In this document: positions 23,036 to 34,859 of the stretch, piece after piece
Position numbering within the stretch: position 1 is the stretch's first letter
Layout: each line of letters opens with the position of its first letter
Source: Rhytidiadelphus loreus
Taxonomy: Eukaryota; Streptophyta; Bryopsida; Hypnales; Hylocomiaceae
Length of the DNA stretch: 64,000 nucleotides
Reading direction: 5' to 3'
Assembly (NCBI GenBank): GCA_947034895.1
Contig: OX344761.1
Span: forward strand, 73,159,839 to 73,223,838
Position numbers and translations under genes: made by a program
The notes under the pieces: generated by a model
Databases searched by the model: none
The model's input: the letters and a program-made list of their open reading frames with translations, nothing else
Told to the model about the DNA's origin: nothing

Positions 23036-24100
23036 ACCGCTGCCCTTAACAACGAACTCTCCTCTCCCAACACTCCCCTTACAAACCCTAGCCCTGTCAC
23101 CCGCCCTAATATAAACTCACCATCTCCCGTTAGGGCGAGCATCACATTGCAATATCAATACAGACTCCTCCAACCCCCAACCCCCCCTACACTCCTACAC
23201 ACAATTTCTCTCTTACTCCCAACCCTACCAACCCGCGACCTTCACATTCCTTGACCAAAATTGCACACACTGTCACACACTCTCTCACACTCACAAACTC
23301 AAAACCTAAAACTCAAACCTATTATCATCGTCACCAACTAGCCATTCCGTCCCATACTCACAACGCTCCCTCCTCTTCTTCCTCTCCGCTCTCCCTACCT
23401 TCTCCCTGACCCTAACAACTCTCCTAACAACTCTTCCTCACCAACCACAAATTCCAAATTCCCCGCATTACCAGAAAACCTCAACCTCGTGCCAAAATCA
23501 TAGGAGGAAAAAAACAAAACGCCAGGGCTCTCTCTCTCCAAGCTTGTTGTGCTCCCCTCCCTGGCGGGTTTTCTCCAGAGACCCTCACGATGCAACCTGT
23601 GGGACGCCAGCAAACAAACCAGTAGGTGGGTTGTTCCAGCAAGTGTGAGGGTTTACGTGGTGAGCGTGATCACGAGCGACAGGGCGTGATTGTGGGGAAA
23701 CCCTAGGTGGAGGAATTTGGGCAACTTACGAAGCTTGCATCGTGGAGGACGGAAGGGAGCACAAGACTCGCAGCAACAGGGGCGCAAGCCCAGCAAGAGC
23801 CTGCGGGGGGGCAGGGAGGAGGGCGAGGGCGGGCCGTCACGGTCGTAGGGGGGACCAGCACGGTCGTAGAGGTGGCTTATGGATGGCATGGTCGTAGGGG
23901 TGGTCCCGACGTGGTGGAGATAGGGTTAGACCGGGGTTTAGGTGAGCGGACTGCGTCACCACGCGGGAAGGGGAAGGTTATCCGGGTGGGGCCGGAATGG
24001 GTGGCGTGCACCTCAGTGGCTGGATTTTGGTCCTGCTTGACTAAAAGGAGCACTACACTGCAGGACGTTAAAGTGGTCATTCGAAGTCTGCATTTTTAAC
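23036..24100 (-). promoter_or_regulatory. GC-rich promoter / 5' leader region of the zinc-finger gene
   Basis: About 1 kb upstream of the start codon is markedly less AT-rich than the intergenic DNA. It shows CT-rich/CA-rich leader-like sequence at 23120-23400 (transcribed strand GA/GT-rich). The change back to AT-rich DNA is abrupt at about 24100. Open frames on the plus strand here (e.g. 23707-24099) are GC-composition artefacts. No TATA box can be assigned with confidence. Confidence 0.45.
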
Positions 24101-25603
24101 CCTTGGGAAAAACATTCAAATTCTTTTATTTTCTAGCCATGATTAAATTTGGAAATTTGGAATTCAAATTTGGAATCAGAGACCCCAATTCAATTCGACC
24201 CCTCAAGTACCACGCGGATTTGCTACTTGTCAGCTCCCTTACTTTCCAAAGATTGATAAGTTTGAGAAAAGTCAATTGCAAAAAGAATGAAGACATTCAA
24301 ACAAGAAATGAATTTTTTGTGATTTTTCAAAGCTGAGATGTTAAACTGTGAATAGATCCTTGTTGGAGCATGAGCAATCCCTTGTTAAAGCGTAGGTTGA
24401 TGTGTCTACTCTCCAAGTACATTGCCATCATGACAAAGGGTTGTAAAGATTGTGGTAATAGATGGGCCACTAATGCAATTGGGAGGATCCAATAGGTGAT
24501 TGAATTGGGTGGATGGTGGTATTAGGTAGTTCTACCTTATCCCTAAGTAGTCAATGAAGGTGATAAATACAATGGGAGAAGTGAAGAACACAAGACACTA
24601 TTGTAAGCAACCACAAAATAGAGGTAATTTATTACATTTATCCCTACTTGGAGGAAGACAAACATAGGACATAGACTTCAAATGACCACTTTATTAACAT
24701 CCTTGCAACTACACCTAATTTTGCCCAAACGAGCCAGTGAACAATTTTCTTATGATATATATTCCCTATTTTGGGGCTTGAATGTTATTGAAAGCTATAA
24801 GGATATTTTAGATGCGTTTCTAATACATTTTTTTGGACATCATATGAATTGATTATAAATTTTCAAAATCAGTTGAACGTAAATGAACAATACATCCTCT
24901 CAATGGCAAGATAAGCTAATGTCGCTATCAATAGAAACAAAATAAAGATCGAGGAGTTTGAGTGCTCATGTGCTTTAACAATTTGAAAATTGAAAATTTC
25001 ACAAAAAGTGAATTTCATAATGAAAAACAATTAGGGGTAGGTGATTTTAGAAAAAAAATTAAATGAAAATTTGGAAATATGATAATAATAAAAATAAAAG
25101 TATTGAGTATATTTTGGTCCAAGATTTGGAATTCAAGATCTCACACTTTTTAATTAGGATGGTGTAGACAATTCAATTTTATCAATTTCATCAACATGGT
25201 TACTTAATTCAATTTCATCAAGCAATATTTTGGATGATTAAAAAAATCTAGGCACAACTTTGCCCAAAAACACTTTATTCATCATCTTGAATATGGACTT
25301 TGGACATATAGATTTCCAAATGTCGGTTAAACGTTCTTTCAAATCTATTGTATTATTTAAGAGAATGGTGTCTCAACATATTTTCATATCTTACTCAAAA
25401 TATTCAAGCAATCCATTTCGGTTAACCACTTCCCTTCTCAAAATAATTAATTAATTTTTTTCATTGACATATTAAAAATCAAGTATAAATATGAACACAA
25501 ATACAAATGCAGATGCTAAATACATATATTGAGTAAATACATGTATTTCCCATTATTTTGGTAATGGTAGGATGTCAAAAAAACATAAGAGCTCGAGGAG
25601 TAG
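24101..25603. other. AT-rich intergenic DNA
   Basis: No gene seen. The phrase GGAAATTTGGAATTCA at about 24150 recurs at about 42633, so some dispersed repeat is present. Confidence 0.4.
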
Positions 25604-26143
25604 ACTTAGTTCTACTATAACAAACCACATGCGAACAAGTGGTTTCTAATAAACTATAATTTCAACCTAAAATTTTGAGCATTGTTTAATAATGACTATA
25701 GGATTCTATTGCTGAAATTTTCAATTCAAATAAAATATGAAATGATTTCTAGAAGAGGTTGAAAATGAACTAAAATGAAATGTTTTTCACCTCAAATAAT
25801 TATAGAGAACACATTTAGATGGCCATTGAATCAATATTCAACTCAAAATGAGCTTTCAATAGAGAGTTATTTTTAGAATTTTTTTGTTCATTTTATAGAA
25901 TTTTTTTTCTTATATAATATAGGGATGTGAAAGTTATTTTTTAGTTCTACAATGTATCTTTTTACTTCAAAAATTTATAACTATTTATTATTAACAAATA
26001 AAAATATCAATAATTCTAAACATAAACTTTCAAAGTATGAAAATCTATTCATATTTTTATTTATTTATTTATATTTAAAATTCAAAAAGTATATAGGGGT
26101 CCAAAGTTTTGTTCGCACGTGGTTTTTAATGGACACTCTAAGT
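25604..26143 (+). mobile_element. MITE family E2, copy 2
   Basis: 540 bp. The left end ACTTAGTTCTACTATAAC continues to CAAACCACATGCGAACAA. The right end read on the other strand is ACTTAGAGTGTCCATTAA followed by AAACCACGTGCGAACAA, giving imperfect inverted termini of about 35 bp. The interior is nearly co-linear with copy 3 at 54096 and, inverted, with copy 1 at 4743. It is AT-rich and non-coding. Confidence 0.75.
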
Positions 26144-27150
26144 GACCCCGAGCATAAGAGTCAAGTTTAGGAAAAAATTATAAAAATAATATCACTATCA
26201 ATATCAAGCCATTTCAATTATCCCCCCTCTAAAATAAATGAAAACAACAACAACCAAGACATACTCCTTCACTACTTGCTCTCACAATTTCATCCATGTG
26301 GAAGGTCACATATTCATTCTTACAAGATTTCATCTTAAAATTGAAAATATACTTGAATTTAAAATCCAACCTAGATAACCTAAAGAAATTACTATATTTC
26401 TTATATTTCTTATCATACAAGGAATGTGTTGTTACAAATGTTACAATGGTTGCACTACAAAGGTAACTTCACTGAATTGTCACCCTTTCTAAAACCGACC
26501 CCTAAAGATTCTTGCCTAAAATGTACTACCTCTATTCATGAGAATCTAGGATTGCTTTTAGATACAATTGTTTTTAGAACTTTGAAAATTCATTGTTTAA
26601 TCACATGTGTCTAAAAAATATGTACAAAGCAAATCTACCAAGATTCTTTGCACCAAAAATCTACAAAGAGAACAATTAGGTAATTCAATAATCGGAACAA
26701 TACTCAATTGCTTCTTCAAAATAATGAAATTATGTGTAATTACCTTACTTAGAATTTTAGCTAGAATAACTAATAATTGCACCTTCACTCTAGAAATCCA
26801 CATCGAAAGGACCATTCTAGACGATGGTTTGTGTTAAATCTAGGTTGAAACTAACACAATTATGTTTAGAATAATGCAAATTTAACACAAAATTATCATC
26901 CAAAAATAGTTCTTTCAATTGTGTGAACTAGTGTACCCTATGGCGTTGCCATAATCAAAATGTAAGTAAAAGTAAATTTCTAATGTTCTAATTCATAAAA
27001 ACTTTGAAACTCAATAACTTTCACATTGTATGTCCAAATGCCACAAAACAAAGCGTGCGCACCCCTCCTCACCAAGAATGCGACCTGGAGACGAATGGTC
27101 TAGGAGATCTCACCTTAACAAACAAACAAACACTCTAACTTAAGGGATGG
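26144..27150. other. AT-rich intergenic DNA
   Basis: No gene seen. At its right edge (about 27045) CCACAAAACAAAGCGTGCGC resembles the small inverted-repeat element at 34549, again just upstream of a gene island. Confidence 0.4.
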
Positions 27151-27595
27151 ATTTACCGTATTACAGCAGTGCCTTGTACGATAATAAGAAGTTCGTCAAG
27201 TGTGAAAAGGGTTTGCGACCAACTTGCGCGACCGAGGTTTTGCTGGGCCTGCCAGTCTATCGAGGGTTTCGTCCCACCTTCACGCAACCGTAAGTCCGCA
27301 ACATCCGTGTCGCTCATGTTTTACGGGAGGATTGCCTTTCCTTCCTCTACTCCGAATGATCACCGTCATCGCACTCAACTCCGGTGACGAAAATTCCTTC
27401 TTCACGAACCAATGTTTGCGCACTTTCGGGAATTTCTTCGAGATCTTTCTCTTCTTTCTGTGCGGTGCAAATTTGTCCTTGCGTCAGACGAAGTTAAGTT
27501 ATTTGGGGAGGAACGGCACCTTGCAGTTTGGCCAGAGCTTCGTCTGCTTTCGAAGCGACTGACGTTGGCTTGGTCAGTATTGTCAGGTACCCTGA

Positions 27596-27614
27596 AACCC
27601 TAAACCCTAAACCT
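27596..27614 (+). promoter_or_regulatory. Telo-box (AAACCCTAAACCCTAAACC)
   Basis: Two and a half plant telomere-type repeats, preceded by CCCTGAAACCC. Such interstitial telo-boxes are known around transcription starts of plant housekeeping genes, where Myb-like telomere-repeat-binding proteins act. Here it marks a likely transcription start region about 2.5 kb upstream of the pogo-like coding start. It is too short to be a telomere relic. Confidence 0.7.
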
Positions 27615-28230
27615 TGGAACGTTTGAAACGTTTGAAATTAATTCTCGTAGTTTATGCGAAATTCGAATCTGTTTGTTTTGGAATTAAGTAGTTTCGAGGT
27701 GAATGTTGCTTAGAAAAGAATTCTTTGAGTAATATAATTTGTGTAGGTGAGGAATGGTGAGGACGTTGGTTCCTGGTGTATGTCTGTTCAAGGAGTGGAA
27801 CTTTCCCTTGCTGCCCTTGATTATATGTCCCGAGCACAATGTCCTGTTTTCTACTCTTCCTTTCGAGCCCGTTGTTGGGACGGCTCTTTCATGGTGACTT
27901 CCTATCGTCAAATTTTCTTTTCGAATTTTAGTCTTAATTAATTGTTTTCGACCATTGTATACACTGTCTTTTCATTGATTCTGGATACATAAAATTAGCC
28001 CCATATAAATTGTATTTTCACAATGTGATCTATCGAATTGGTCATTTTAGTACTGTGGATACTTGGTTCTTTAGGGGTATTACCCCCCTCTGCAAACTAT
28101 GATTTAGAAGTTTTTAGTTTAATCAGTTAGATGAGAGCCCGCTTACTTGCCCCGACACTCTTTAGTTGCATGGCCCATGCATAGAATACTGTGTGGATAT
28201 CATCTAATAAAATGCCATCTCTGTGCTAAT

Positions 28231-28457
28231 CCCTATAGGACCAAGAGGCTTAAGTTGGACCTCGTGATTTTTTTTGCATTAATGAGTGGGTCATATGATT
28301 GGCGACTTTTTTTAATTTAATTTTAGTTATTCTTTAACGCTCACGAACCCATGTTCTGGCGATACAAACCTTTTCCTCATCTGAATTATTTTTTTTCAAG
28401 TTATGATCGATCGAACTGGTCATTTTAAAAACCATGAATTCTTGGTCCTTAAGGGGT
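28231..28457. mobile_element. Short piggyBac-like MITE relative, copy E1h
   Basis: Begins CCCTATAGGACCAAG (after CTAAT) and ends CTTGGTCCTTAAGGGG followed by TTTAA, so the ends are inverted repeats of the E1 type. It is only 227 bp. A second piece ending GGTTCTTTAGGGGTATTA (about 28066-28083) shares the subterminal phrase TGGTCATTTTA with it and looks like a broken relative. Confidence 0.5.
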
Positions 28458-30150
28458 TTAATTCAAATCCGCGTAGCACTCCACATGCATTCCACCCTAA
28501 TATAAATATGCAACTGTGACCTAAAAACTACATGTTGTATCCTAGAATTGAAGGATGCTGCCTGCCTAGACAATGCTCTGTGTTATGATAAATCTTGATT
28601 TTACTTGAATGTTTTTTGAGAAGGCTCAGGTGTATCATTCATGCATGGTACTGAACTTACAAAAATTTGGATAGGAAAAAAGTATAAATCTACAGTGTTC
28701 TGCATATCATGAGGTCTCTGTTGACTGCAACACTGTGGAAGGCTTGTACGGGCTTGAAGTTGAGCGGTATTCATAGATAACTTCTGACCACTGGTCTGTG
28801 GTTACTTCAGATTTCTTACCAATGGTCCATGAACTGCAGACTCTATGGTACCCTAGCAGCTGTGGTACCCCCTAGTCTGAAATGTGTTTATGCCCACAAG
28901 TTAGTAGTTGAGATCATTGCTTCGGGATTCTGCCGTGTACCTTAGATGGGACGTTCTCTCTTAAATGGCGCTAGAGCAGCAGATTTCCATCTGATATGAA
29001 GCGCTACCCACCACTGTGGGCTTAGAATGGCAATCTTCTCTGAAGTCATTAAGCTGAACCGTAGAAATACTGAAATTTATCAGCATACTAGAGTAGTGTG
29101 TTCTTCACAAATCATGGGGGAGATGCTACCTCTTGTGATTGGTTACTTCTTTAGCGGATACACGCGAGTCAATGTGGTTCTTAACCCTAAGGGTTTCACT
29201 GATTCTTAATGGACAAATTTACTCGTTTTTTGGGAGGGTCCTCTCGACACATACAATTTGTAGCTGGATATTGTAGCATTATGATTGAAAACATGAAATG
29301 CGTTCCCTGGATGTGGTTTGGTGTGAAAAGTATAGTGAAAGTTGTTAACAAATTTAGTGACTCACAATCTCTGTAGATGTCAACTCCAAATATTGATAGT
29401 TCATGTTCAAACTGATTCATGCAATGGGGCTCCAAAGCTAACCACCAATTCAATGCGTGTGATGTCTCTGGCTCTGATGGTTTCCATTTTTAAGACTAGT
29501 TCTTAGTGTAATTTAAGCAATTTCTTTGGAATAGGCGCTTTATAGAAATCTAATTGAAATCTAAACCTCCAACCTGGAGCTCGACTTCCATTTGCAGCGT
29601 GTGAACCGCTTCTGCTATACTCTTGGAGCAACTCCACCAGGAGTTTTGTTGCTAGATTCCAGTATGAATTAGGGGAACGTTTGTTTCCTTTGGATCTGAA
29701 TTCTCATCCTCTGTTGCATTTCATGTATGTTTGTTTAGTGTTGCCAGATTCCAGTTACCATGTGAATTGGAATAAGATAGTGTGCTTGATGGATGGTCCT
29801 ATCTGGTCCTTTTGATAGCAAGTGTCAATTAGTAATGGGTCGATTGGTCCTTGTAGATGCAGGCAGACAGTAAAGGGATCGCCCTATCAGGTGTTCATCA
29901 TATTGATCAATTTGGAAGGGATCATCCGTGGTGCCAAAGCTTCAGGTATGTGTCAAATGCTAGTTGTCATGGAAAGATGTTGTGCAATTTATCTCTAGTC
30001 CTGGAGAGGATGTGACTGGCATAGATGGACTGAGCATTTCTGCACAATTTTTACTAGTGCAATTTTAGCAACCAACTGTTTGTAGTTTAATGCACTTGGT
30101 GATTATTGTGTCCTTTTTTGATCCAGGACGGAGTCTGAATTTTTTGGAAG

Positions 30151-31839
30151 ATGCCTAGTCCTTCGAAACCCAAACGGCAGCGTGTAGACCTCACCTGGGA
30201 TGAGAAGAGAAAAATTTGTGAAGTTCAGAACCAGAAATCTACTTTAACACATTCGGAACTTGCGAAGTACATGGTTGAACATCATGGTTTCAGACTTGTG
30301 AACCGGTCGACCATCTCCAAGATTCTTGAGGAATCAGAAAGGTGGCTTGAAGTTCAACCAAATGTGCGCGAGGGGAAAACCAGGAGGGTGAGGGATGCAA
30401 AATGGCCGCAAGTAGACAAAGCTCTTATGTTATGGGTGGGTCAAATTCGGGCACGTCGGGGGGTTATAAGTGATGCAATGCTTGTTGAAAAAGCAACGGA
30501 ATTCAGAGATGCTTTTGGCATCTCTAAGAACGACTTCAAGCTTTCTCATGGATGGCTGGAGAAGTTCAAGTCCAGACATGGAGTTTCATGTCAGAACCTC
30601 CAAGGTGAATCAGCTGATGTAGATGTTCATGGAGGGGGAGTTGCTCATGCCAAATTGCTTGAAATCATCGCAACGTACGACCCTGAGAATGTTTTCAATT
30701 TCGATGAGACAGGCTTGTACTACAGGGCACCTCCTTCTAAAGCTCTAAATGTAGGTGGACCGAGGGAAATGGAGAAAGATCGCGTTACTTTGGGGCTCTG
30801 TGCAAACATCTCTGGGAAGGAGCATCTGAAGATGATTTTTATCCACAAAGCGGACCGACCAAAATGCTTTCCTGAAGCTTTTGATCCCAATATTTTTGTG
30901 CATTATTATTCAAATAGCAATGCATGGATGAGTGCAGATGTTTTCACAAATTGGGTGACAGGTGAAAACAAGAGGATGGCTGAGACGGGGAGGAAAATTC
31001 TAATCTTGTTGGACAACGCTGCGAGCCATAACATTGAGGGCATGCAGAAGACCCAGATTGGTGAATTTGACGCCCTTGTTCTTTCAAACATCACCCTCTT
31101 GTTCTTTCCTGCAAATGCGACCCTGGTTGTTCAACCTTTGGATCAAGGTGTCTTTGCTGCTTTGAAATTGCGTTACAAACGCAAATTGGTTGCCTGGACT
31201 TTGGCTCAATGCGTTGCTTCAGAGAATGTTCAGGATTTGAACTTGCTGCAATGTATGATTTGGCTGGTGGCAACTTGGAATGACCTTGATGCTGAGATCG
31301 TCCGAAATGCCTGGAGAGTAGCGGATATGTTTCCTCGCGACTGGATTACAGACATTATAAGTCTTCAAGAACGTGCAAAAGTGCGAATGGATGAAGAAAT
31401 TACAGAGCTTGAGAAACTCATTGCAGCTTTGGATCTTGGCAATACAGCAGGTGGTGATCCCATTGAGAAGCTTTCAGCTTCAGAATATATTAGTATGGTT
31501 GATGAAGCCAACGTTGAGGCAGAATATTCAACCCAACAGATAGCTGACTTGGTGGAAAATGGTCAAATGTTGGTGGATACTCTTACTGATAGGGTTGAAG
31601 TGGAGCAGGATGTGCCAATTGACAAGAATGATACTGAACGTGTTGCTATTCACTTGGTAGAAGCACATGTTTGTGGCCAGAAGTTGTTGCATTTTATGTT
31701 AGGTGAAGGCTCTGATAGTTTTGCATGTTCGGAATTGTTGCAGATGGAGAGAATTTGTGATAAGCTTAGTAGAATGGGCGTAGCTAATGTAACTGCCACT
31801 TCGTTGTCTGATATCAAGAGTTTCGTGTTGGGTGATTGA
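30151..31839 (+). CDS. CENP-B/pogo-Tigger-like DDE transposase-derived protein, 562 aa
   Basis: The order is an N-terminal psq/CENPB-N helix-turn-helix (about residues 8-65, DLTWDEKRKICE to STISKILEES), a CENP-B/Tc5-type second HTH (about 85-150, with LSHGWLEKFKSRHGV), and a DDE_1 endonuclease core (about 165-400). Candidate catalytic acids are D185 (FNFDETGLYYR), D288 (ILLDNAASHN) and D331 (VVQPLDQGVF), all retained. The acidic C-terminal tail (400-562) is less conserved. The single exon is uninterrupted, starting at an ATG 25 bp after a good splice acceptor. No terminal inverted repeats or TA duplications were seen around it. The gene is either an old intact transposase or, more likely, a domesticated DNA-binding protein. 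Family assignment is secure; domestication is inference. Confidence 0.93.
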   Translation: MPSPSKPKRQRVDLTWDEKRKICEVQNQKSTLTHSELAKYMVEHHGFRLVNRSTISKILEESERWLEVQPNVREGKTRRVRDAKWPQVDKALMLWVGQIRARRGVISDAMLVEKATEFRDAFGISKNDFKLSHGWLEKFKSRHGVSCQNLQGESADVDVHGGGVAHAKLLEIIATYDPENVFNFDETGLYYRAPPSKALNVGGPREMEKDRVTLGLCANISGKEHLKMIFIHKADRPKCFPEAFDPNIFVHYYSNSNAWMSADVFTNWVTGENKRMAETGRKILILLDNAASHNIEGMQKTQIGEFDALVLSNITLLFFPANATLVVQPLDQGVFAALKLRYKRKLVAWTLAQCVASENVQDLNLLQCMIWLVATWNDLDAEIVRNAWRVADMFPRDWITDIISLQERAKVRMDEEITELEKLIAALDLGNTAGGDPIEKLSASEYISMVDEANVEAEYSTQQIADLVENGQMLVDTLTDRVEVEQDVPIDKNDTERVAIHLVEAHVCGQKLLHFMLGEGSDSFACSELLQMERICDKLSRMGVANVTATSLSDIKSFVLGD

Positions 31840-32213
31840 AGGATATCATTTCAGTATATAGAAAACCCAATTTTGATTCTATTAAAGAACTTTGAACTTA
31901 TTTTTCAGTATATTGCAGTGGCTTTCAGTGTTTTGCAGCATTCTCCAGCATTTTCGTGCATTTTTCCAGCTCTCAAATGCACTTTTCAGGATTTAATATA
32001 ACGAAATTTACCCTGGAAGGATGCCTTTCTAAGTTACTGTAAAAATGAAGAATGCACTAAGGTAGGTTCAAATGTGCCACTAACCTTGAAGCGTGGTCTT
32101 CACTATGTGTACATCTCCAAAATCAGTTCTGTACCTATGTGGAAGAAACACTTTTAGAATCAAATTTTGTTCCTTAATAATTTTTGCATATAGTATCCAA
32201 ATGTCACATTCTC

Positions 32214-32327
32214 TGTTTCACTTGCCAACAAGAACATGTGAAAATCTAACTAGTCTAATAATAGTAGATATGTTTCACTTGCTAGCAAGAATATGTAAAA
32301 ATCTAACTAGTCTAATAATAGTAGATA
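32214..32327. repeat. 57-bp tandem duplication
   Basis: Copy 1 (32214-32270) and copy 2 (32271-32327) both begin TGTTTCACTTGC and share AATCTAACTAGTCTAATAAT. They differ at a handful of positions. Confidence 0.9.
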
Positions 32328-32774
32328 GTTTCAGAAGTAAAGAGTGGCATTTTTGGGTGTACCTACCTTATTTGGTACAAGAATTGAATCATTTTTGGCA
32401 ACGTACTTGTTGATAAGGTAGACAAGCCTATTACCATGTAAATTAGCAATCTAAATATCTTGGGGCCAACTCCAAGAGGGGAACATATATTTCAAAGGTG
32501 CACTTGTTTCACAAATCAAACCCAAGTGGAATTATAATTTTTTGATTAAAATTGTAAATTCTAAAGTGACTTTTCCTCAAATTGCAAAACCATTTATAGA
32601 CTAGAGTCATGTATATTCTATAAACAACCCATAAGTGCTCTCCCATGTATCCAATGGTACTTAAGTGTTAACCATAAAACTTAAAGAAGCAAATGATTCT
32701 ATCTTTGATATGTACCTCCTCTAAAATCTTTCAAAATGCAATATTGTCATTGGCCCAAAATCTAGTGTACTTCC

Positions 32775-32846
32775 TTTGTTTTAGAATAAAAACAATGTTT
32801 CCTTTGAATTTTTTCAAAGGAAACATTGCTTTTATTCTAAAACAAA
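32775..32846. repeat. Near-perfect short hairpin, arms about 33 bp
   Basis: TTTGTTTTAGAATAAAAACA continuing to CCTTTGAA is followed, after four to five bases, by its complement TTCAAAGG continuing to TTTATTCTAAAACAAA. Only one or two mismatches are seen. It could be a miniature foldback element or a small-RNA hairpin. Confidence 0.85.
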
Positions 32847-34548
32847 TGGAAAATCTAAAACCACTGCATAAATTTCTATCACCATACTTTTGCAAGTGCA
32901 AAATCATTTCGCCACTATCCTAGTGACTGTCATGTAGTCACTACAACCACGTTGAAATGGACTTGTCTACCTTGACTCTTGTCCTTTTAGAATAAAGTTT
33001 TGCATTCACAAGTACTTTATTATCACTATTCAATGCAACCAACATTGGATAAGATGTAAGCATTTATCAGTGAGAGGACAAGATTTAGTTGTTGACTATT
33101 AACTTTGAAAAGACAAGATTTAGCACCAAGTGTCAACTGAAAATGATCCTATTTCTTATTGGATAAGTCTACTCTTCACTTCTGTCATACAATTCTCCAA
33201 TCAATAAAAGATCTTTCAAGTCAGAAGTTGATCAATGTACACAAGGATTAATTTCAACATTGCATTGTCAAAATACTTTATATTTCTATGTTGAAGGGTT
33301 TTGGGAAGTGCAATAAAACATTTTAGGATTTTGGCAATTTGACTTCTACATTTTTTGGTTTTCTTTTACTACTATTGTTCTTATTTTGGTGATCATGACT
33401 ATTCTTATTTTTTGTTAGCTGTGGCTTTTTTGAATTAATGTATATATATATTTTATTGCCACATCTTTTGTTAGTTGTTTTGTTTTTTCAAATTGATGAT
33501 AATTATGAATGTTTTAAAGTTACTTATAAGAAGAAGAAATTCTTTGTAATTTCTTACAAAACTTTGAAAAATTCCTAAAATTAGGTGATATAGAACAAAA
33601 TATTCTTCAACCTTTTAGATACTTCACTTATAATATTTCAAATATTTCAAATATTCAAAAATATGTAATTTATATCTTACATAAAATATTAAAGAATAAT
33701 CAACTATAGTTTGATAGAAGTAGTTAGAGATCATTACCAAGACATCAAATCCAGGTGATTGTCTCAAATAAGATCTAGGATAAAAAATAAGTCTTGCTTG
33801 CAATAACAATTCCTATACATTACCTAATTTACAAATGTATAGTTATTAGAAGATTATAATTTAACACCAATTCCATATAGGAAGAATATCTTTCAAAACT
33901 TGACCTTTTGAGACTTGTTTTTTTAAACTTACTAACCTTTTCAATTTTTTCCTTTATACAATTTCAATCAACAAACCAAATTTCATCCATTGTGTGTGTT
34001 TTTCATTTTTTTTATAATGATTGATTAAAAAAATATTGGTTTAGATTTTTCAAAGTTTGAATATGAAAATATGTAGGAAATATTCATGTGCATTTCTTTC
34101 TTTCAAAAAAATACCAAGTTACCAAGAAAAATATAAATCTATAGATAATTCAATGTTAAGGGCTTACCTTCAATTGAATTTTATTATATTTAACTTTTGT
34201 ATTTTGATTTATTTTGAATTGGACATGCTCAAATGATACTTTGCCTTCACTAACATTATGTTGTTTCAAAAGACTATCCTCCAATGACACTTATGACACT
34301 TATGACTTATGGCTATGCTAAAATGTTCTAATAGTGAGGGTTCAATATCATTCACCTATAAAATTAGTATCAATACAAATCTAGTAGGCACCCAACAAAG
34401 TCAGTACATTTATAGTGATCATTTATTTATTTTTATAAAAATAAAGATTTGAAAAATCCTAAAAAAAATCTAATTCTTCCTTCCTCCAAAGGCATTTATA
34501 CATAGAAATCCTTTCCACAAATTATATTGCCTACCTACAATACTATCT

Positions 34549-34676
34549 ATCCAAACACCACGAAACAAAGCCCTTGCACTCCTTCATGCATAAAGCTTTC
34601 TTATTTGTATCAAAAACGCAAAACTTCCACACGGCAACAAAGCCCTTGCACTCCTCCATTGTTTTGTGGTGTTCCG
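34549..34676. repeat. Small inverted-repeat element
   Basis: AACACCACGAAACAAAGCCC on the left is matched in inverse by TTGTTTTGTGGTGTT on the right. Between them the phrase CAAAGCCCTTGCACTCCT occurs twice in direct orientation. It lies about 250 bp before the gene island of cyclin A. Confidence 0.55.
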
Positions 34677-34859
34677 ACTCTTGGTAGAAAAGATATTGAA
34701 TTTCAAAGTTAAAAAATACATGAATTAAAAAACATGAATTAAAAAACTAAAAAAAATATATTTTTACTTTTATTTTGAGTGTGGCAAAGACACAAGGCAC
34801 TCTAATTTCAGTGTAAAGGTAAACTCCCCTATTTGTGCCACTTTATATCACTAGTGTAC

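Larger units (their letters stand above)
27151..30150 (+). promoter_or_regulatory. Promoter and probable spliced 5' leader of the pogo-like gene
   Basis: The sequence is less AT-rich than its surroundings. A telo-box lies at 27596-27614. Close to the coding start, ATGCAG at about 29862 then GCTTCAG|GTATGTG (donor at 29946) delimit a possible leader exon. TTGATCCAG (ending at about 30125) is a good acceptor 25 bp before the ATG. Several leader introns are therefore plausible. No protein-coding exon was recognised in this stretch. Boundaries are inferred from splice-site-like words only. Confidence 0.4.
31840..34850. other. 3' region of the pogo-like gene, then AT-rich intergenic DNA
   Basis: The first 250 bases repeat phrases such as TTTCAGTATATTGCAG and TTTTCCAGC and are probably 3' UTR. 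After that no gene is seen, only the small repeats listed separately. Confidence 0.4.

Noticed and set aside
23707..24099. 130-codon plus-strand frame upstream of the zinc-finger gene
   Set aside because: GC-rich promoter-type DNA has few stops; the translation is Gly/Arg-rich without motifs and overlaps equally open frames on the other strand.
27596..27614. Interstitial telomere or chromosome-end relic
   Set aside because: Only about two and a half repeats are present, in a gene-leader context; this is the size of a telo-box regulatory element.
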